This document shows, piece by piece, positions 7,820-18,886 of a stretch of DNA of 64,000 bases. The notes beneath the pieces are model-generated. The model searched no databases, was not told the origin of the DNA, and worked only from the letters and a program-made list of their open reading frames with translations. Each line of letters opens with the position of its first letter. The first letter of the stretch is position 1. Location: contig MKWP01000016.1 of the NCBI GenBank assembly GCA_001899805.1, forward strand, positions 62,001-126,000. Direction: 5' to 3'. The position numbers and the translations under genes were made by a program. The DNA is from Lysobacterales bacterium 66-474. GTDB lineage: Bacteria > Pseudomonadota > Gammaproteobacteria > Xanthomonadales > Rhodanobacteraceae.

Positions 7820-9193
7820 GTGCTCGGGCTGAGCGAGGACCGCCGCGCCCGGCGCGCCTTGCCGTTGACGCCGCTGTCGCGTGACGGCTGGGCCGCGTTC
7901 GCGAAAACCCTGGGTGCGCGGCAACGGCGCTGGGCGGAGGCCAACGGATTCGCGGGACAGGCCGGCGCGTTCTGCATGCTGCCCGATGCGCGCGGCGGCA
8001 GCGCGCGCGCGCTGTGCGGCATCGACCCCGCCTCGCCGCCGCTTGCCTTGGGTGCATTTCCGTACCGACTGCCCGCGCAGGATTACCGCCTCGACGGCGA
8101 CGCGCTGTCCGCCCGCGATGCCGCGCTCGGCTGGGCGCTGGGCAGCTACCGCTTCACGAAGTACCACAAGCCGCACACGGAGCCCGCACGGCTGCTGGTG
8201 CCGCGCGCGGTGCTGGACGACATCGCGCCGACCGTCGATGCCATCACGCGCCTTCGCGACATGATCAATACGCCGGCGCAGGACTTCGGACCCGCGGAAG
8301 TCTGCGCGGCGGTGCGCGAAGTCGCGGAACGTTTCGGCGCGAAGTGCCGCGAGTGGAGCGGCGACGGTCTGTTGAAAGCCGGGTTCCCGACCGTGCACGC
8401 GGTCGGGCGCGCCAGCCCGCGCGCACCGCGCTTGATCGAACTGCGCTGGGGCAGTCCGGAACACCCGTTGCTCGCCATCGTCGGCAAGGGCGTGTGCTTC
8501 GACACCGGCGGCCTGAACCTCAAGACCGGCGACGGCATGCGCTGGATGAAGAAGGACATGGGCGGCGCCGCGCACGCGCTGGCGCTGGCGCAACTGGTGA
8601 TGGCGTCGAACCTGCCGGTGCGGTTGCTGCTGGTGATCCCGACCGTGGACAACGCGGTCGCGGGCGACGCGCTGCGTCCCGGCGACGTGATCCGCACCCG
8701 CGCCGGCACCACGGTCGAAGTCGACAACACCGACGCCGAAGGCCGCTTGATCCTGTGCGATGCGCTGGCGCTGGCGGTGGAGAACAAGCCCGACCTGCTG
8801 ATCGATTTCGCCACCCTCACCGGCGCCGCGCGCGTCGCGCTCGGGCCCGACCTGCCCGCGCTGTTCGCCAATCGCGATGATGTCGCCAACGGCTTGATCG
8901 CGGCCGCCGACGCGCAACACGATCTCGTCTGGCGCCTGCCGTTGTGGCAGCCGTACCGCGCGATGCTCGCCTCCGCATTCGCCGACACCTGCAACACCGG
9001 CGCCTCGCGCCATGCCGGCGCGATCACCGCCGCGCTGTACCTGCAGCACTTCGTGCCGGCGAACGTGCCCTGGATGCACGTCGACGTGTACGCCTGGAAC
9101 GACGCCGAGCGCCCCGGCCGCCCGCGCGGCGGCGACGCGCAATCGTTGCGCGCGTTCCACGCCTTCCTGCGGCAACGCTACGCGCGCGGCTGA
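7820..9193 (+). CDS. Leucyl aminopeptidase family protein (peptidase M17)
   Basis: This is a two-metal cytosolic aminopeptidase that removes N-terminal residues from peptides. The 457-residue protein shows the M17 signatures VGKGVCFDTGGLNLK (metal-binding Lys and Asp) and NTDAEGRL, plus DFATLTGAARVALG. The N-terminal domain is short, as in the PepB-like branch rather than PepA. No ATG lies between the upstream stop (7771) and the GTG at 7820 in this frame, so GTG is taken as the start; its ribosome-binding site is weak. It follows the LysM gene by 48 bases and may be co-transcribed. It converges on the histidine kinase gene with an 18-base gap. Confidence 0.85.
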   Translation: MLGLSEDRRARRALPLTPLSRDGWAAFAKTLGARQRRWAEANGFAGQAGAFCMLPDARGGSARALCGIDPASPPLALGAFPYRLPAQDYRLDGDALSARDAALGWALGSYRFTKYHKPHTEPARLLVPRAVLDDIAPTVDAITRLRDMINTPAQDFGPAEVCAAVREVAERFGAKCREWSGDGLLKAGFPTVHAVGRASPRAPRLIELRWGSPEHPLLAIVGKGVCFDTGGLNLKTGDGMRWMKKDMGGAAHALALAQLVMASNLPVRLLLVIPTVDNAVAGDALRPGDVIRTRAGTTVEVDNTDAEGRLILCDALALAVENKPDLLIDFATLTGAARVALGPDLPALFANRDDVANGLIAAADAQHDLVWRLPLWQPYRAMLASAFADTCNTGASRHAGAITAALYLQHFVPANVPWMHVDVYAWNDAERPGRPRGGDAQSLRAFHAFLRQRYARG

Positions 9194-9211
9194 CGCCGCG
9201 CACGGCGCACG

Positions 9212-10693
9212 TCACGTCCGCCAGCGCAGGCTCGCGTGCAACACGCCTTCGCGCAGCTCGAACGACAGCATCATCCGCAGCGCGCGCGCCGCGGCGCCGG
9301 CCAGCGCAAGCCCGAGTCCGGCGTGTCCGGGACCATGCTCGCCCTTGCGCCAGAAGCGTTGGCCGAAATTGGCGAGATCGTCCTGCTGCAATGCCGGTGC
9401 CGCGTTGCGCACGCACACCACACCGTGTCCGCAATGCAACCCGACGGTCGTGCCGGCGGGCGCGTAGGCGACTGCATTGCCGAGCAGGTTGTCGAAGACG
9501 ATTTCGAGCAGCGCGGGATCGGCCGCGACGGTCGCGTCGGCGTCCGGCGTGGATGACGATTCGACGCGCACGCCCCGTCCTTGCGCCGTGTCCTGGTGCC
9601 GCACGCACACCCGCGCCAGCAAGGCCGCCAGCGGCACGGGTTCCGGGCGCGCCGCTTCCAGCCCCGACTGGATGCGCGTCAGCTGCAACAGGGCGGTGAC
9701 GGTCGCTTCCAGTTCCGCGCCGATGCTGCCGACCTCGCCGAGCACGGCGTGCAGGTCGCGCCCGCTGGGATAACGCGTCTCGACCTCCACCAGCGTGCGC
9801 AATTCCGCCAGCCGCGTGCGGAATTCGTGGGCCAGCCCCGACGCGAATTGGCGTTCGCGCGCGAGGCCCTCGTCCATCCGCGCCAGCACTTCATTGAAGC
9901 GCACCACCAGCGGCACCAGTTCGGTGGTGTCGCTGGCCGGCAAACGCCCGCCGGGCGCATCGGGACCGATCCCGGCCATCGCACGATCCAGCACCGCCAC
10001 CGGGCGCAGCCCGCGCCGCACCAGCCACGGCGTCGCCAGCAGCACCAGCAGGCACGCGCCCAGCAGGCTGCCGAGCAGGATGTAATCCAGCGTTCCCAGG
10101 ATTTCGTCGAGCGGACCGCGGTCGAGCGCGTAGTGCAGCGTGCAGGCCGTAGCCGCGGCGTGCGCGCCGTGCGCGCTTTCGCGTTCGGGGTGGAAGCGCA
10201 GCGTCACGACGCGCAATGTGCGACCGGCCAGTTGCGCATCGTCGAAGGTCGGCTCGTCACCCGCCGCCGCATCGGGTGGCACCTCGGCGGTGCGGGCGAT
10301 CACGCGCTTGCCGCAACTGAGCGCGTACCAGCTCGTATCCGCATTGCCGGGGAATACCGCCGTGGCCGCGTCTTCGGCTTCGACGCTGATCCTGCCGCCC
10401 TCGATCTGCACCAACGAAGCCAGCGACTGCGCGCGCGCCAGCAGCGATGCGTCGAAACGTTGCTGCATCTCCGAATCGGCCCGCCAGTCCACGATCTTGG
10501 CGGCGCCGCCCAACGCCACCAGCACCGCCAGCGCCAGCAGCAGCGTCAGGCGTGCGCGCAACGAGAAGGTTTGCTTTTTTTTCCCGGGCCTCAAGTTTCG
10601 CTTCCCCGCATCCGGCCCTGCGGGCGAAAGAAAAAGCGGCGTTCCGCCCCTTCTGCCGCTCGCGGGAGAAGGAAAACATGCGCGGCGTGCCAC
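9212..10693 (-). CDS. Sensor histidine kinase of a two-component system
   Basis: This is a membrane sensor that phosphorylates the response regulator encoded just upstream. It has a first transmembrane segment (LTLLLALAVLVALGG), a periplasmic region of about 130 residues, and a second segment (LLGSLLGACLLVLLAT). Then come a HAMP-like linker, an H-box with HEFRTRLAEL (usually HELRTPL), an N-box FDNLLGNAVAYA and a G-box GHAGLGLALAG. The listed start is a GTG. The first 35 residues or so (FPSPASGRRGG..., SPAGPDAGKRN) look like translated repeat DNA rather than native protein. The original start may have been the ATG that overlaps the regulator's stop codon (10707), now out of frame. The N-terminus is therefore uncertain. 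Confidence 0.82.
   Translation of the reverse strand: MARRACFPSPASGRRGGTPLFLSPAGPDAGKRNLRPGKKKQTFSLRARLTLLLALAVLVALGGAAKIVDWRADSEMQQRFDASLLARAQSLASLVQIEGGRISVEAEDAATAVFPGNADTSWYALSCGKRVIARTAEVPPDAAAGDEPTFDDAQLAGRTLRVVTLRFHPERESAHGAHAAATACTLHYALDRGPLDEILGTLDYILLGSLLGACLLVLLATPWLVRRGLRPVAVLDRAMAGIGPDAPGGRLPASDTTELVPLVVRFNEVLARMDEGLARERQFASGLAHEFRTRLAELRTLVEVETRYPSGRDLHAVLGEVGSIGAELEATVTALLQLTRIQSGLEAARPEPVPLAALLARVCVRHQDTAQGRGVRVESSSTPDADATVAADPALLEIVFDNLLGNAVAYAPAGTTVGLHCGHGVVCVRNAAPALQQDDLANFGQRFWRKGEHGPGHAGLGLALAGAAARALRMMLSFELREGVLHASLRWRT
10594..10690. repeat. Possible dispersed repeat at the regulator/kinase junction
   Basis: On the minus strand this stretch reads CCTTCTCCCGCGAGCGGCAG followed by a purine/pyrimidine-skewed segment and GCCCGCAGGGC. 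It encodes the peptide style (FPSPASGRR) typical of CCCTCTCC-type intergenic repeats in Xanthomonadales. It covers the expected 5' end of the kinase gene. The similarity to the copies at 20488 and 35905 is partial, so membership in the same family is uncertain. Confidence 0.4.
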
Positions 10694-10703
10694 CGCATCA
10701 CGC

Positions 10704-11369
10704 TCATGGAATCAGGTATCCCGCGCCACGCCGGTTCTCGATCAGGTTGCTGCAACCCGCATCGGCCAGCTTGCGGCGCAATCCGAACACCACCACCTCG
10801 ATGCTGCGGTCGGAGGCCTCGCTCTCGCTGCCGGCGATGCGTTCCAGGATTTCCGCGCGCGCAAACACGCGGCCGCGATGCCGCAGCAACAATTCCAGCA
10901 ACGCGAATTCGCGCGGCGTCAGTTGCAACACGCCGCCGTTCGCGGTCACCCGGTGCGCCTGCGGATCGAGCCGCACGCCGGCGCGCTCCAGCACGTCCGC
11001 CTGCGTTTCGGCGGGCCGCCGCGCCAGCGCATGCAGCCGCGCCAGCAATTCCTCGAACGCGAACGGCTTGACCAGGTAATCGTCGGCGCCGGCATTCAGC
11101 GCCTCGACGCGGTCGCCGATCCGGTCGCGCGCGGACAACACCAGCACTCGCGGACGCGCGCCGCCCGCGGGCAACGCGCGCAGCACGCCGAAGCCGTCCA
11201 GCCGAGGCAAGCCGAGATCGAGCACCACGAAATCGTAGCCGTACCCGGCCAGGAACCCGTTGGCCTCCACCCCGTCGCCGGCGACGTCCACCGTGAAGCC
11301 GGCCGCGCGCAGGCCGCGCGCGAGCGTGCCGCGCAGGCGTTCCGAATCCTCGACCAGCAGCAGCTTCAT
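10704..11369 (-). CDS. OmpR/PhoB-family response regulator
   Basis: This is a DNA-binding response regulator of 221 residues. The start MKLLLVEDSERLRG is chosen because the acidic VED pocket marks the receiver N-terminus; the ORF track adds about 219 residues of antisense sequence. The phosphoacceptor lies in DFVVLDLGLPRLDG, and the conserved Lys is in DDYLVKPF. The winged-helix output domain covers about residues 125-221 (LTPREFALLELLLRHRGRVF..., VVVFGLRRKLADAG, RGAGYLIP). It is divergent from a PepSY-domain gene (11511), a common target arrangement for such systems, and directly precedes its kinase. Confidence 0.88.
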   Translation of the reverse strand: MKLLLVEDSERLRGTLARGLRAAGFTVDVAGDGVEANGFLAGYGYDFVVLDLGLPRLDGFGVLRALPAGGARPRVLVLSARDRIGDRVEALNAGADDYLVKPFAFEELLARLHALARRPAETQADVLERAGVRLDPQAHRVTANGGVLQLTPREFALLELLLRHRGRVFARAEILERIAGSESEASDRSIEVVVFGLRRKLADAGCSNLIENRRGAGYLIP

Positions 11370-11510
11370 GCACGATGCTCCGACGCCGTTGTGCGAAACG
11401 TAGCAGCGTGCTTGGCCGGGAGCCACTAAGCAAATCCCAAGCAGCCACAAAGCGACGGCGAAGGTTGGTGGCCGATGATGCTGCCTCGGCCCACGCAAGG
11501 AGTTTGCAAC

Positions 11511-12053
11511 ATGAATCACGCACTGGCACGAACCATCGCCGCAACGCTCGCGGCGTGCGCGGCCACCGCCGCCATGGCCGGCACCATCGATTCCGGCGAC
11601 CGCCTGGAAATGGCGGCGGTGCTGCAGGCGCCGATCTCGCCCACCAGGGCCGTGCGGATCGCCGAAAGCGGCGGCGGCCGTGCCTACGGCTACGGCATGG
11701 AAGCCACCCGCCGCGGGCATTGGTACGAAGTCGACGTGCTGCGCGGCAATGCCAGGCTCGAGCTGCGCATCGACGCGAACACCGGCAAGCTGATCGGCAG
11801 CGGCGCGGCGCGCGGCGAGGATGCGCGAGGCGTGCACGCACTCGACGGCAGCAAGCTCGGCTTCGGCGAGGCGATCGCGCAAGCCGAGCGCATGGGCGGC
11901 GGCCCGGCGCTGGAGGCCAGTGCGGCAGGCCGCGGTGCCCAAGCCCATGTCGACGTGGACATCATCCAGGATCACGGCCAACGCATCGCGCACTATCGGG
12001 TGTCGATGCAGCATGGCGAGTTCCACACCGTCATGACCGGCACCGATTCCTGA
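11511..12053 (+). CDS. PepSY domain-containing periplasmic protein
   Basis: This 180-residue protein starts at MNHALARTI with AAGGAG 10 bases upstream. A signal peptide covers about residues 1-24 (TIAATLAACAATAAMAG). A PepSY domain follows (ISPTRAVRIAESGGGRAYGYGMEA...WYEVDVLRGNARLELRIDANTGKLIG), and a second weaker copy covers the C-terminal half. PepSY proteins are proposed inhibitors or modulators of secreted proteases. The gene diverges from the two-component operon, so control by that regulator is a reasonable inference. Confidence 0.75.
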   Translation: MNHALARTIAATLAACAATAAMAGTIDSGDRLEMAAVLQAPISPTRAVRIAESGGGRAYGYGMEATRRGHWYEVDVLRGNARLELRIDANTGKLIGSGAARGEDARGVHALDGSKLGFGEAIAQAERMGGGPALEASAAGRGAQAHVDVDIIQDHGQRIAHYRVSMQHGEFHTVMTGTDS

Positions 12054-12180
12054 CCTGAACGGAGCAGGTAGCTGCCGCGCGGCATTGCCGCCTGCGGCAG
12101 GCCTGCAAGGTTCGCGAAAGCCACGACTAAGAAGGCGCTAAGCGAGTGCGGTCATAAATGTCGTTCATCGCATCCGGACG

Positions 12181-12834
12181 ATGGACGACATGCGTTCCGA
12201 TTCCTGCATGCGGCGATTCGCCGCCTTGCTCCTGCTCTGCGTTTGCGCGGCGGCTCCGCTGCGCGCGGCGTTGGCGGCGAGCGGCCCCTTCGGCATCGAC
12301 CATCGCATCGCCTACGACAACAGCGGCATCTGGGCGCGCGGCAACCAGAAGGCACTGATGGGCGCGACCATCCTGACCGTGGTGGGCGGCTCGCTCGCGC
12401 TCGGCGACCAGGACAAGCTGGGCGACACGTTCTGGCGTTCGCTGGACTCGATGGCGGTGTCATCGGCGATCGCGCAGGGCGCGAAATGGACCTTCCAGCG
12501 CGAACGCCCGTCGCAAACCAACGACCCGAATCAGTTCTTCCGTGGCTTCAAATACCAGAGTTTCCCGAGCGGCGAAGTGACCGCGATCGCGGGCGCCGTC
12601 ACCCCGTTCGTGGTGGCGTACGGCCACGACCATCCCGCGGTGTACGCGTTGGAACTGCTGCCGCTGTACGACGCCGTCGCGCGCGTCAAGACGCGCGGCC
12701 ACTGGCAGAGCGACGTGCTGGCCGGCTGGGCCATCGGCACGGCCGTCGGCATCTGGGCCGCGCGCCGCGACTCGCCATTGATCCTCGGCTGGCTGCCCGG
12801 CGGCTTCCAGGTCGGTTTCATCCACCGCTTCTGA
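12181..12834 (+). CDS. PAP2-superfamily phosphatase-like protein with altered PSGH motif
   Basis: This 217-residue protein has an N-terminal signal or anchor (RRFAALLLLCVCAAAPLRA). It carries PAP2 motif C1 (KWTFQRERP, matching Kx6RP) and C3 (RVKTRGHWQSD, matching Rx5HxxxD), so it belongs to the phosphatidic acid/undecaprenyl-diphosphate phosphatase superfamily. Motif C2 reads PSGE instead of PSGH, replacing a residue thought to be catalytic. It may be inactive or act differently. ATGs at residues 1, 4 and 10 are all possible starts. The following gene is a GT9 glycosyltransferase, so a cell-envelope role fits. Confidence 0.75.
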   Translation: MDDMRSDSCMRRFAALLLLCVCAAAPLRAALAASGPFGIDHRIAYDNSGIWARGNQKALMGATILTVVGGSLALGDQDKLGDTFWRSLDSMAVSSAIAQGAKWTFQRERPSQTNDPNQFFRGFKYQSFPSGEVTAIAGAVTPFVVAYGHDHPAVYALELLPLYDAVARVKTRGHWQSDVLAGWAIGTAVGIWAARRDSPLILGWLPGGFQVGFIHRF

Positions 12835-12906
12835 GCGCGCGGCCGCATCGGCCGTGGATCCCGCGGAAATGCGCACCGGCCACCCGCGATTTCGATTCGT
12901 GCCGAC

Positions 12907-14010
12907 ATGACCTCACGATCCGCCTTGAATTTCTCGACCGGCATCGAGGATGTCCGCCGCCGCGTCACCGCACGCATGATGCGTGGCGTGTTTCGCGCGG
13001 GCAGCGTGGGCGGCGCACGGCTGCCGCGCACGGGCATCCACCGGGTCCTGATTTGCCGCAGCGTGCATACCCTCGGCGATTCGCTGACCCTGACGCCGTT
13101 GCTGGCCGAACTCGCCGAGGTCTATCCCGGCGCGGAAGTGGACATCGTGTCCCGCTGCCCGACTGCGGACGTCCTGTTCGAGGCGTTTCCCAACGTACGC
13201 AACGTCCTTCGCATTCCACGCCATGCAGCCGGGCACCTTCTGGCGACCGCGCGTACCTTGCACGCGATGCGCCGCGCGCACTACGACCTCGTGATCGATC
13301 CCGATCCCCAATCGCAATCGGGGCGCTTGCTGGCCCTGTCCGCGCGCGCCAGGTTTTCGCTGGGGTATGTCGGCCCGAAGAAAAGCGGCACGCTCACGCA
13401 CGGCGTGGCGATTCCCGCCGAGCTTCACCACAAGGCCATGACGCCGGTCTATCTGCTGCGCAGCGCAACGGGAGAAGACCCGGCGGCACGCCCGTACCCG
13501 CAGCCAAGCCTGGTGCTGACGGATGCAGAGCTGGCATGCGGACGCGGCACGCTGGGCCGCCTGGCCCCGGTCGCGGACGATCCGCCTGGCGGGTGCCGTC
13601 CCCGCATCGGCATTTTCGCCAACGCGACCCGCAACAAGTTGCTGGCGGGCGATTGGTGGCAGGCGTTCATCGAAGCCTTGCGTGCCGAAGTGCCCCGCGG
13701 CCGCATCGTGGAAATCCTGCCGGCGTTCGGCAAGTCGATGCTGGAGGATCATTTCCCCTGCTTCTACTCCAGCGACGTGCGCAAGATGGCAGCCGTGATT
13801 GCAAACATGGACGCGTTCGTGAGTGCCGATTGTGGCGTGATGCACCTGGCCTGGGCCACCGGCACCCCTACCGTCGGGCTGTTCAACGTCACCAATCCGG
13901 TCGAATGGGGGCCGTTCGGTCCACGCATGGGCGCCTTGCCGCTGGACGAAGCGACGCCCGCCGAAATCGCGCAGCGGACCGTGGCAAGGCTCGCGCTGCC
14001 GCGCGCATAG
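12907..14010 (+). CDS. Glycosyltransferase family 9 (heptosyltransferase-like)
   Basis: This is a GT-B enzyme of 367 residues that probably adds heptose or a related sugar in LPS core assembly. The N-terminal half opens with IHRVLICRSVHTLGDSLTLTPLLAEL, the GT9 signature of a glycine/aspartate loop after the first strand. The C-terminal half has RIGIFANATRNK and, near the end, FVSADCGVMHLAWATGTPTVGLF, the nucleotide-sugar-binding region shared by WaaC/WaaF. The specific acceptor cannot be assigned. It stands apart from the main LPS cluster and converges on the IDH gene. Confidence 0.82.
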   Translation: MTSRSALNFSTGIEDVRRRVTARMMRGVFRAGSVGGARLPRTGIHRVLICRSVHTLGDSLTLTPLLAELAEVYPGAEVDIVSRCPTADVLFEAFPNVRNVLRIPRHAAGHLLATARTLHAMRRAHYDLVIDPDPQSQSGRLLALSARARFSLGYVGPKKSGTLTHGVAIPAELHHKAMTPVYLLRSATGEDPAARPYPQPSLVLTDAELACGRGTLGRLAPVADDPPGGCRPRIGIFANATRNKLLAGDWWQAFIEALRAEVPRGRIVEILPAFGKSMLEDHFPCFYSSDVRKMAAVIANMDAFVSADCGVMHLAWATGTPTVGLFNVTNPVEWGPFGPRMGALPLDEATPAEIAQRTVARLALPRA

Positions 14011-14014
14011 CCCC

Positions 14015-14028
14015 ATCCGCAACGCGGA

Positions 14029-14029
<1 letters not shown>
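14015..14029. terminator. Short hairpin between convergent GT9 and IDH genes
   Basis: ATCCGC-AAC-GCGGAT forms a six-base-pair stem exactly between the two convergent genes, reaching the IDH stop codon. It lacks a U-tract, so a role as a bidirectional terminator is tentative. Confidence 0.3.
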
Positions 14030-16365
<2,336 letters not shown>

Positions 16366-16375
16366 TCATTGCAGC

Positions 16376-17521
16376 ATGCATCTTCCTTCCATCATGTTCG
16401 CGCTGCTGCTCGTCTGCACATGCGCGACCGCGCGAACCACGGCATCGGCCGCAGACACCACCAGTCCTGCGCCCACCACAACATCCGACGTGCCCGCGCC
16501 CGCCTCGTCGGTCACCATCCTGCAGGCCATCAACGTGACCGGCGTGGTGCCGGGCCCCGGTTTGTGGAAGGTCACGCACGGCGATCATGTGCTGTGGATC
16601 CTCGGCGTCGTGCCGACGCTGCCGGCCGGGATCGAGTGGCGCTCCAGCCAGGTCGCGCAAACCATCGCCGCCTCGCAGGCCGTGTTGGCGTCGCCCGGGG
16701 TCGAGCTGAAGGTCGATACCAACTGGTTCGGCAAACTGTTCCTGTTGCCGTCGATCTATCGTGCGCAACGCAATCCCGACGGCAAGACCCTGCAAGACGT
16801 GTTGCCGGCACCGATGTACGCGCGCTGGGAAACCGCGAAGCAGCATTACTTCGGCGACGACCGCGGCGTCGAACGCTACCTGCCGATCCTCGCAGCCTCC
16901 AGATTGATGAAGGAGGCGCAGAAGGCCAACAACCTGCGCGGCGACGGCGAAATCACCGACCGCGTGGCCGCGCTCGCGCAACAGCACGGCGTTGCCGTGG
17001 TGAAACCGGAAACCACGCTGGAAATCAGGGAACCGCGCCAGGCGGTGAAGGCGTTCGCGGCGTCGGGGCCGGACGGCATCGCCTGCCTCGGACTGGTGCT
17101 GGACGCGGTCGAACACGAATTGCCGAACTTCCGCGCGCGCGCCAACGCCTGGGCCACCGGCGACATCGAAACCCTGCGCAAGGTACCGGAAAGCGCCTAC
17201 CGCGAGACGTGCCAATCCGCAATCACCGGCGCGGGCTTTGCCAAGGCACTCGGCATCGACAACCTGCCCGCGCGCGTCGAAGGCGCGTGGCTGGCCGCCG
17301 CGGACGCCGCGCTGGCGACGAACCGGCAGAGCTTCGCGGTGCTGCCGATGCACGACCTGCTCGACCCGCACGGCTATCTCGCCGCACTGCAGGCGCGCGG
17401 CTACACCGTGGAGGCGCCCGATGCCGAACCGGCGGACGATCCCGCCCCGGCTTCCAGCATGTCGCCGGCCGACGGCGCGGCGATCCCCGCATCCGCGGCT
17501 TCGACGCATTCGCGCGACTAG
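16376..17521 (+). CDS. TraB/GumN family protein
   Basis: This 381-residue protein starts at MHLPSIMFALLLVC, a signal peptide; the ORF track adds 43 residues antisense to the IDH leader. After a T/P/A-rich spacer comes the family block GLWKVTHGDHVLWILGVVPTLPAGIEW. Near the C-terminus is FAVLPMHDLLDPHGYLAALQARGYTVEAP, typical of TraB/GumN proteins. GumN is encoded next to the xanthan cluster in Xanthomonas. The family resembles Tiki-type metalloproteases, but the biochemical role here is not established. A proline/alanine-rich tail ends the protein. It lies just upstream of rluE on the same strand. Confidence 0.75.
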   Translation: MHLPSIMFALLLVCTCATARTTASAADTTSPAPTTTSDVPAPASSVTILQAINVTGVVPGPGLWKVTHGDHVLWILGVVPTLPAGIEWRSSQVAQTIAASQAVLASPGVELKVDTNWFGKLFLLPSIYRAQRNPDGKTLQDVLPAPMYARWETAKQHYFGDDRGVERYLPILAASRLMKEAQKANNLRGDGEITDRVAALAQQHGVAVVKPETTLEIREPRQAVKAFAASGPDGIACLGLVLDAVEHELPNFRARANAWATGDIETLRKVPESAYRETCQSAITGAGFAKALGIDNLPARVEGAWLAAADAALATNRQSFAVLPMHDLLDPHGYLAALQARGYTVEAPDAEPADDPAPASSMSPADGAAIPASAASTHSRD

Positions 17522-17534
17522 GACCTGTCGCGCA

Positions 17535-18113
17535 ATGCTCGTCCTCTTCCACAAACCGTTCAACGTGCTGTGCCAGTTCACCGACCGCAGCGCGACGCCG
17601 CGACGCACGCTGGCGGAATTCGGCTTGCCGCCGAACGTCTATCCGGCAGGCAGGCTCGACTTCGATTCCGAAGGTTTGTTGCTGCTGACCGACGACGGCG
17701 CGCTGGCGCACCGCATCACCGATCCGCGCCACAAGCTGGCGAAAACCTACCTGGCGCAAGTGGAGGGCACGCCGACTGCGACCGCCCTGCAACGCCTGCG
17801 CAGCGGGGTCGATCTGAAGGACGGCACCACGCTGCCGGCCGAAGCGCGTCCTCTGGAACGCGCGCCCGAGTGGCTGGGACCGCGCGACCCGCCGGTGCGC
17901 TTCCGCAAGACGGTGCCGGATGCATGGATCGAACTGACGATCCGCGAAGGCCGCAACCGCCAGGTGCGGCGCATGACCGCAGCGGTGGGCCTGCCGACGT
18001 TGCGGCTGGTGCGCGTCCGGGTCGGTGACTGTTCGCTCGATGATCTCGCACCCGGTGCGCACCGCATCATCGAATCGCAAGCCAGGCGTCATCCACGAGG
18101 AACACCGCGATGA
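17535..18113 (+). CDS. rluE: 23S rRNA pseudouridine synthase, RluE-like
   Basis: This is a 192-residue RsuA/RluB/E/F-family pseudouridine synthase without an N-terminal S4 domain, as in RluE, which modifies a single uridine of 23S rRNA. It starts directly at MLVLFHKPFNVLCQF. The catalytic motif is AGRLDFDSEGLLLLTDDG with the active Asp in GRLD. The block LTIREGRNRQVRRMTAAVGLPTLRLVRVRVG is also diagnostic. The ORF track's longer form begins inside the TraB-like gene. Its stop overlaps the methyltransferase start (ATGA), indicating translational coupling. Confidence 0.88.
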   Translation: MLVLFHKPFNVLCQFTDRSATPRRTLAEFGLPPNVYPAGRLDFDSEGLLLLTDDGALAHRITDPRHKLAKTYLAQVEGTPTATALQRLRSGVDLKDGTTLPAEARPLERAPEWLGPRDPPVRFRKTVPDAWIELTIREGRNRQVRRMTAAVGLPTLRLVRVRVGDCSLDDLAPGAHRIIESQARRHPRGTPR

Positions 18114-18883
18114 ACTTCAAGGATCATTTTTCCAACCACGCCGATTTGTATGCGAAGGCACGGCCGCACTATCCGGAGGCACTGTTCGACTGGCTCGCGG
18201 CCGAAGCGCCCGCGCGCGGGTGTGCGTGGGACGCTGGCTGCGGCAACGGGCAAGCGGGCATCGCGCTGGCGCAACGTTTCGAACGCGTCATCGCAACCGA
18301 CCCGAGCGAGCAGCAACTCGCCAAGGCCGCCGCACATCCGCGCATCGAATACCGCAACGAGCCGCGGAATTTTTCCGCGGGGGATGGCGCCGGATATCAC
18401 ACGAGCATCGACACGGATTCCATCGATGCCGTCACCGTCGCGCAGGCACTGCACTGGTTCGACCTGCCCGCCTTCATCGCGGAAGTGCGCCGCGTCGCCA
18501 AACCCGGCGCGTTGTTCGCCGCATGGTGCTACGCCCATTGCAACGTGACGCCGGCTGTCGACACCGTGGTCGCGCACTTGTACGACGACGTCCTCGGCGC
18601 TTACTGGTCGTCCGAGCGCAAGCTGGTGGATGAAGGCTACGCTTCGCTGGACATTCCATTCGCGCCCGTCGCGGCGCCGGCATTCGAAATGCGTGTCGAC
18701 TGGACGGCCCGGCAACTGCTTGCCTACCTCGCTTCATGGTCGGCGGCGCAGAAGTACCTCAAGACCACGGGCCGCGACGCGATCGCCGCGATCACGGATG
18801 AACTGCTGGCGGCCTGGCACGATCCGGAACACGTGCGGCGGGTGCACTGGACGCTCGCCATGCGCGCGGGACGCGTCGAATAA
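18110..18883 (+). CDS. Class I SAM-dependent methyltransferase
   Basis: This 257-residue protein has a Rossmann-fold methyltransferase signature, AWDAGCGNGQAGIALAQ, followed by VIATDPSEQQLAKA. The later VAQALHWFDLPAFIAEVRRVAKPGALFAAWCY is typical of methyltransferase-11-like enzymes related to trans-aconitate methyltransferases. The substrate is unknown. Its ATG overlaps the rluE stop, so the two are probably co-translated. Confidence 0.82.
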   Translation: MNFKDHFSNHADLYAKARPHYPEALFDWLAAEAPARGCAWDAGCGNGQAGIALAQRFERVIATDPSEQQLAKAAAHPRIEYRNEPRNFSAGDGAGYHTSIDTDSIDAVTVAQALHWFDLPAFIAEVRRVAKPGALFAAWCYAHCNVTPAVDTVVAHLYDDVLGAYWSSERKLVDEGYASLDIPFAPVAAPAFEMRVDWTARQLLAYLASWSAAQKYLKTTGRDAIAAITDELLAAWHDPEHVRRVHWTLAMRAGRVE

Positions 18884-18886
18884 AAG

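Noticed and set aside
6302-9175. 957-residue minus-strand ORF
   Set aside because: It is antisense to the LysM and M17 genes and composed of H/R/A/G-rich sequence, a shadow of high-GC coding on the other strand.
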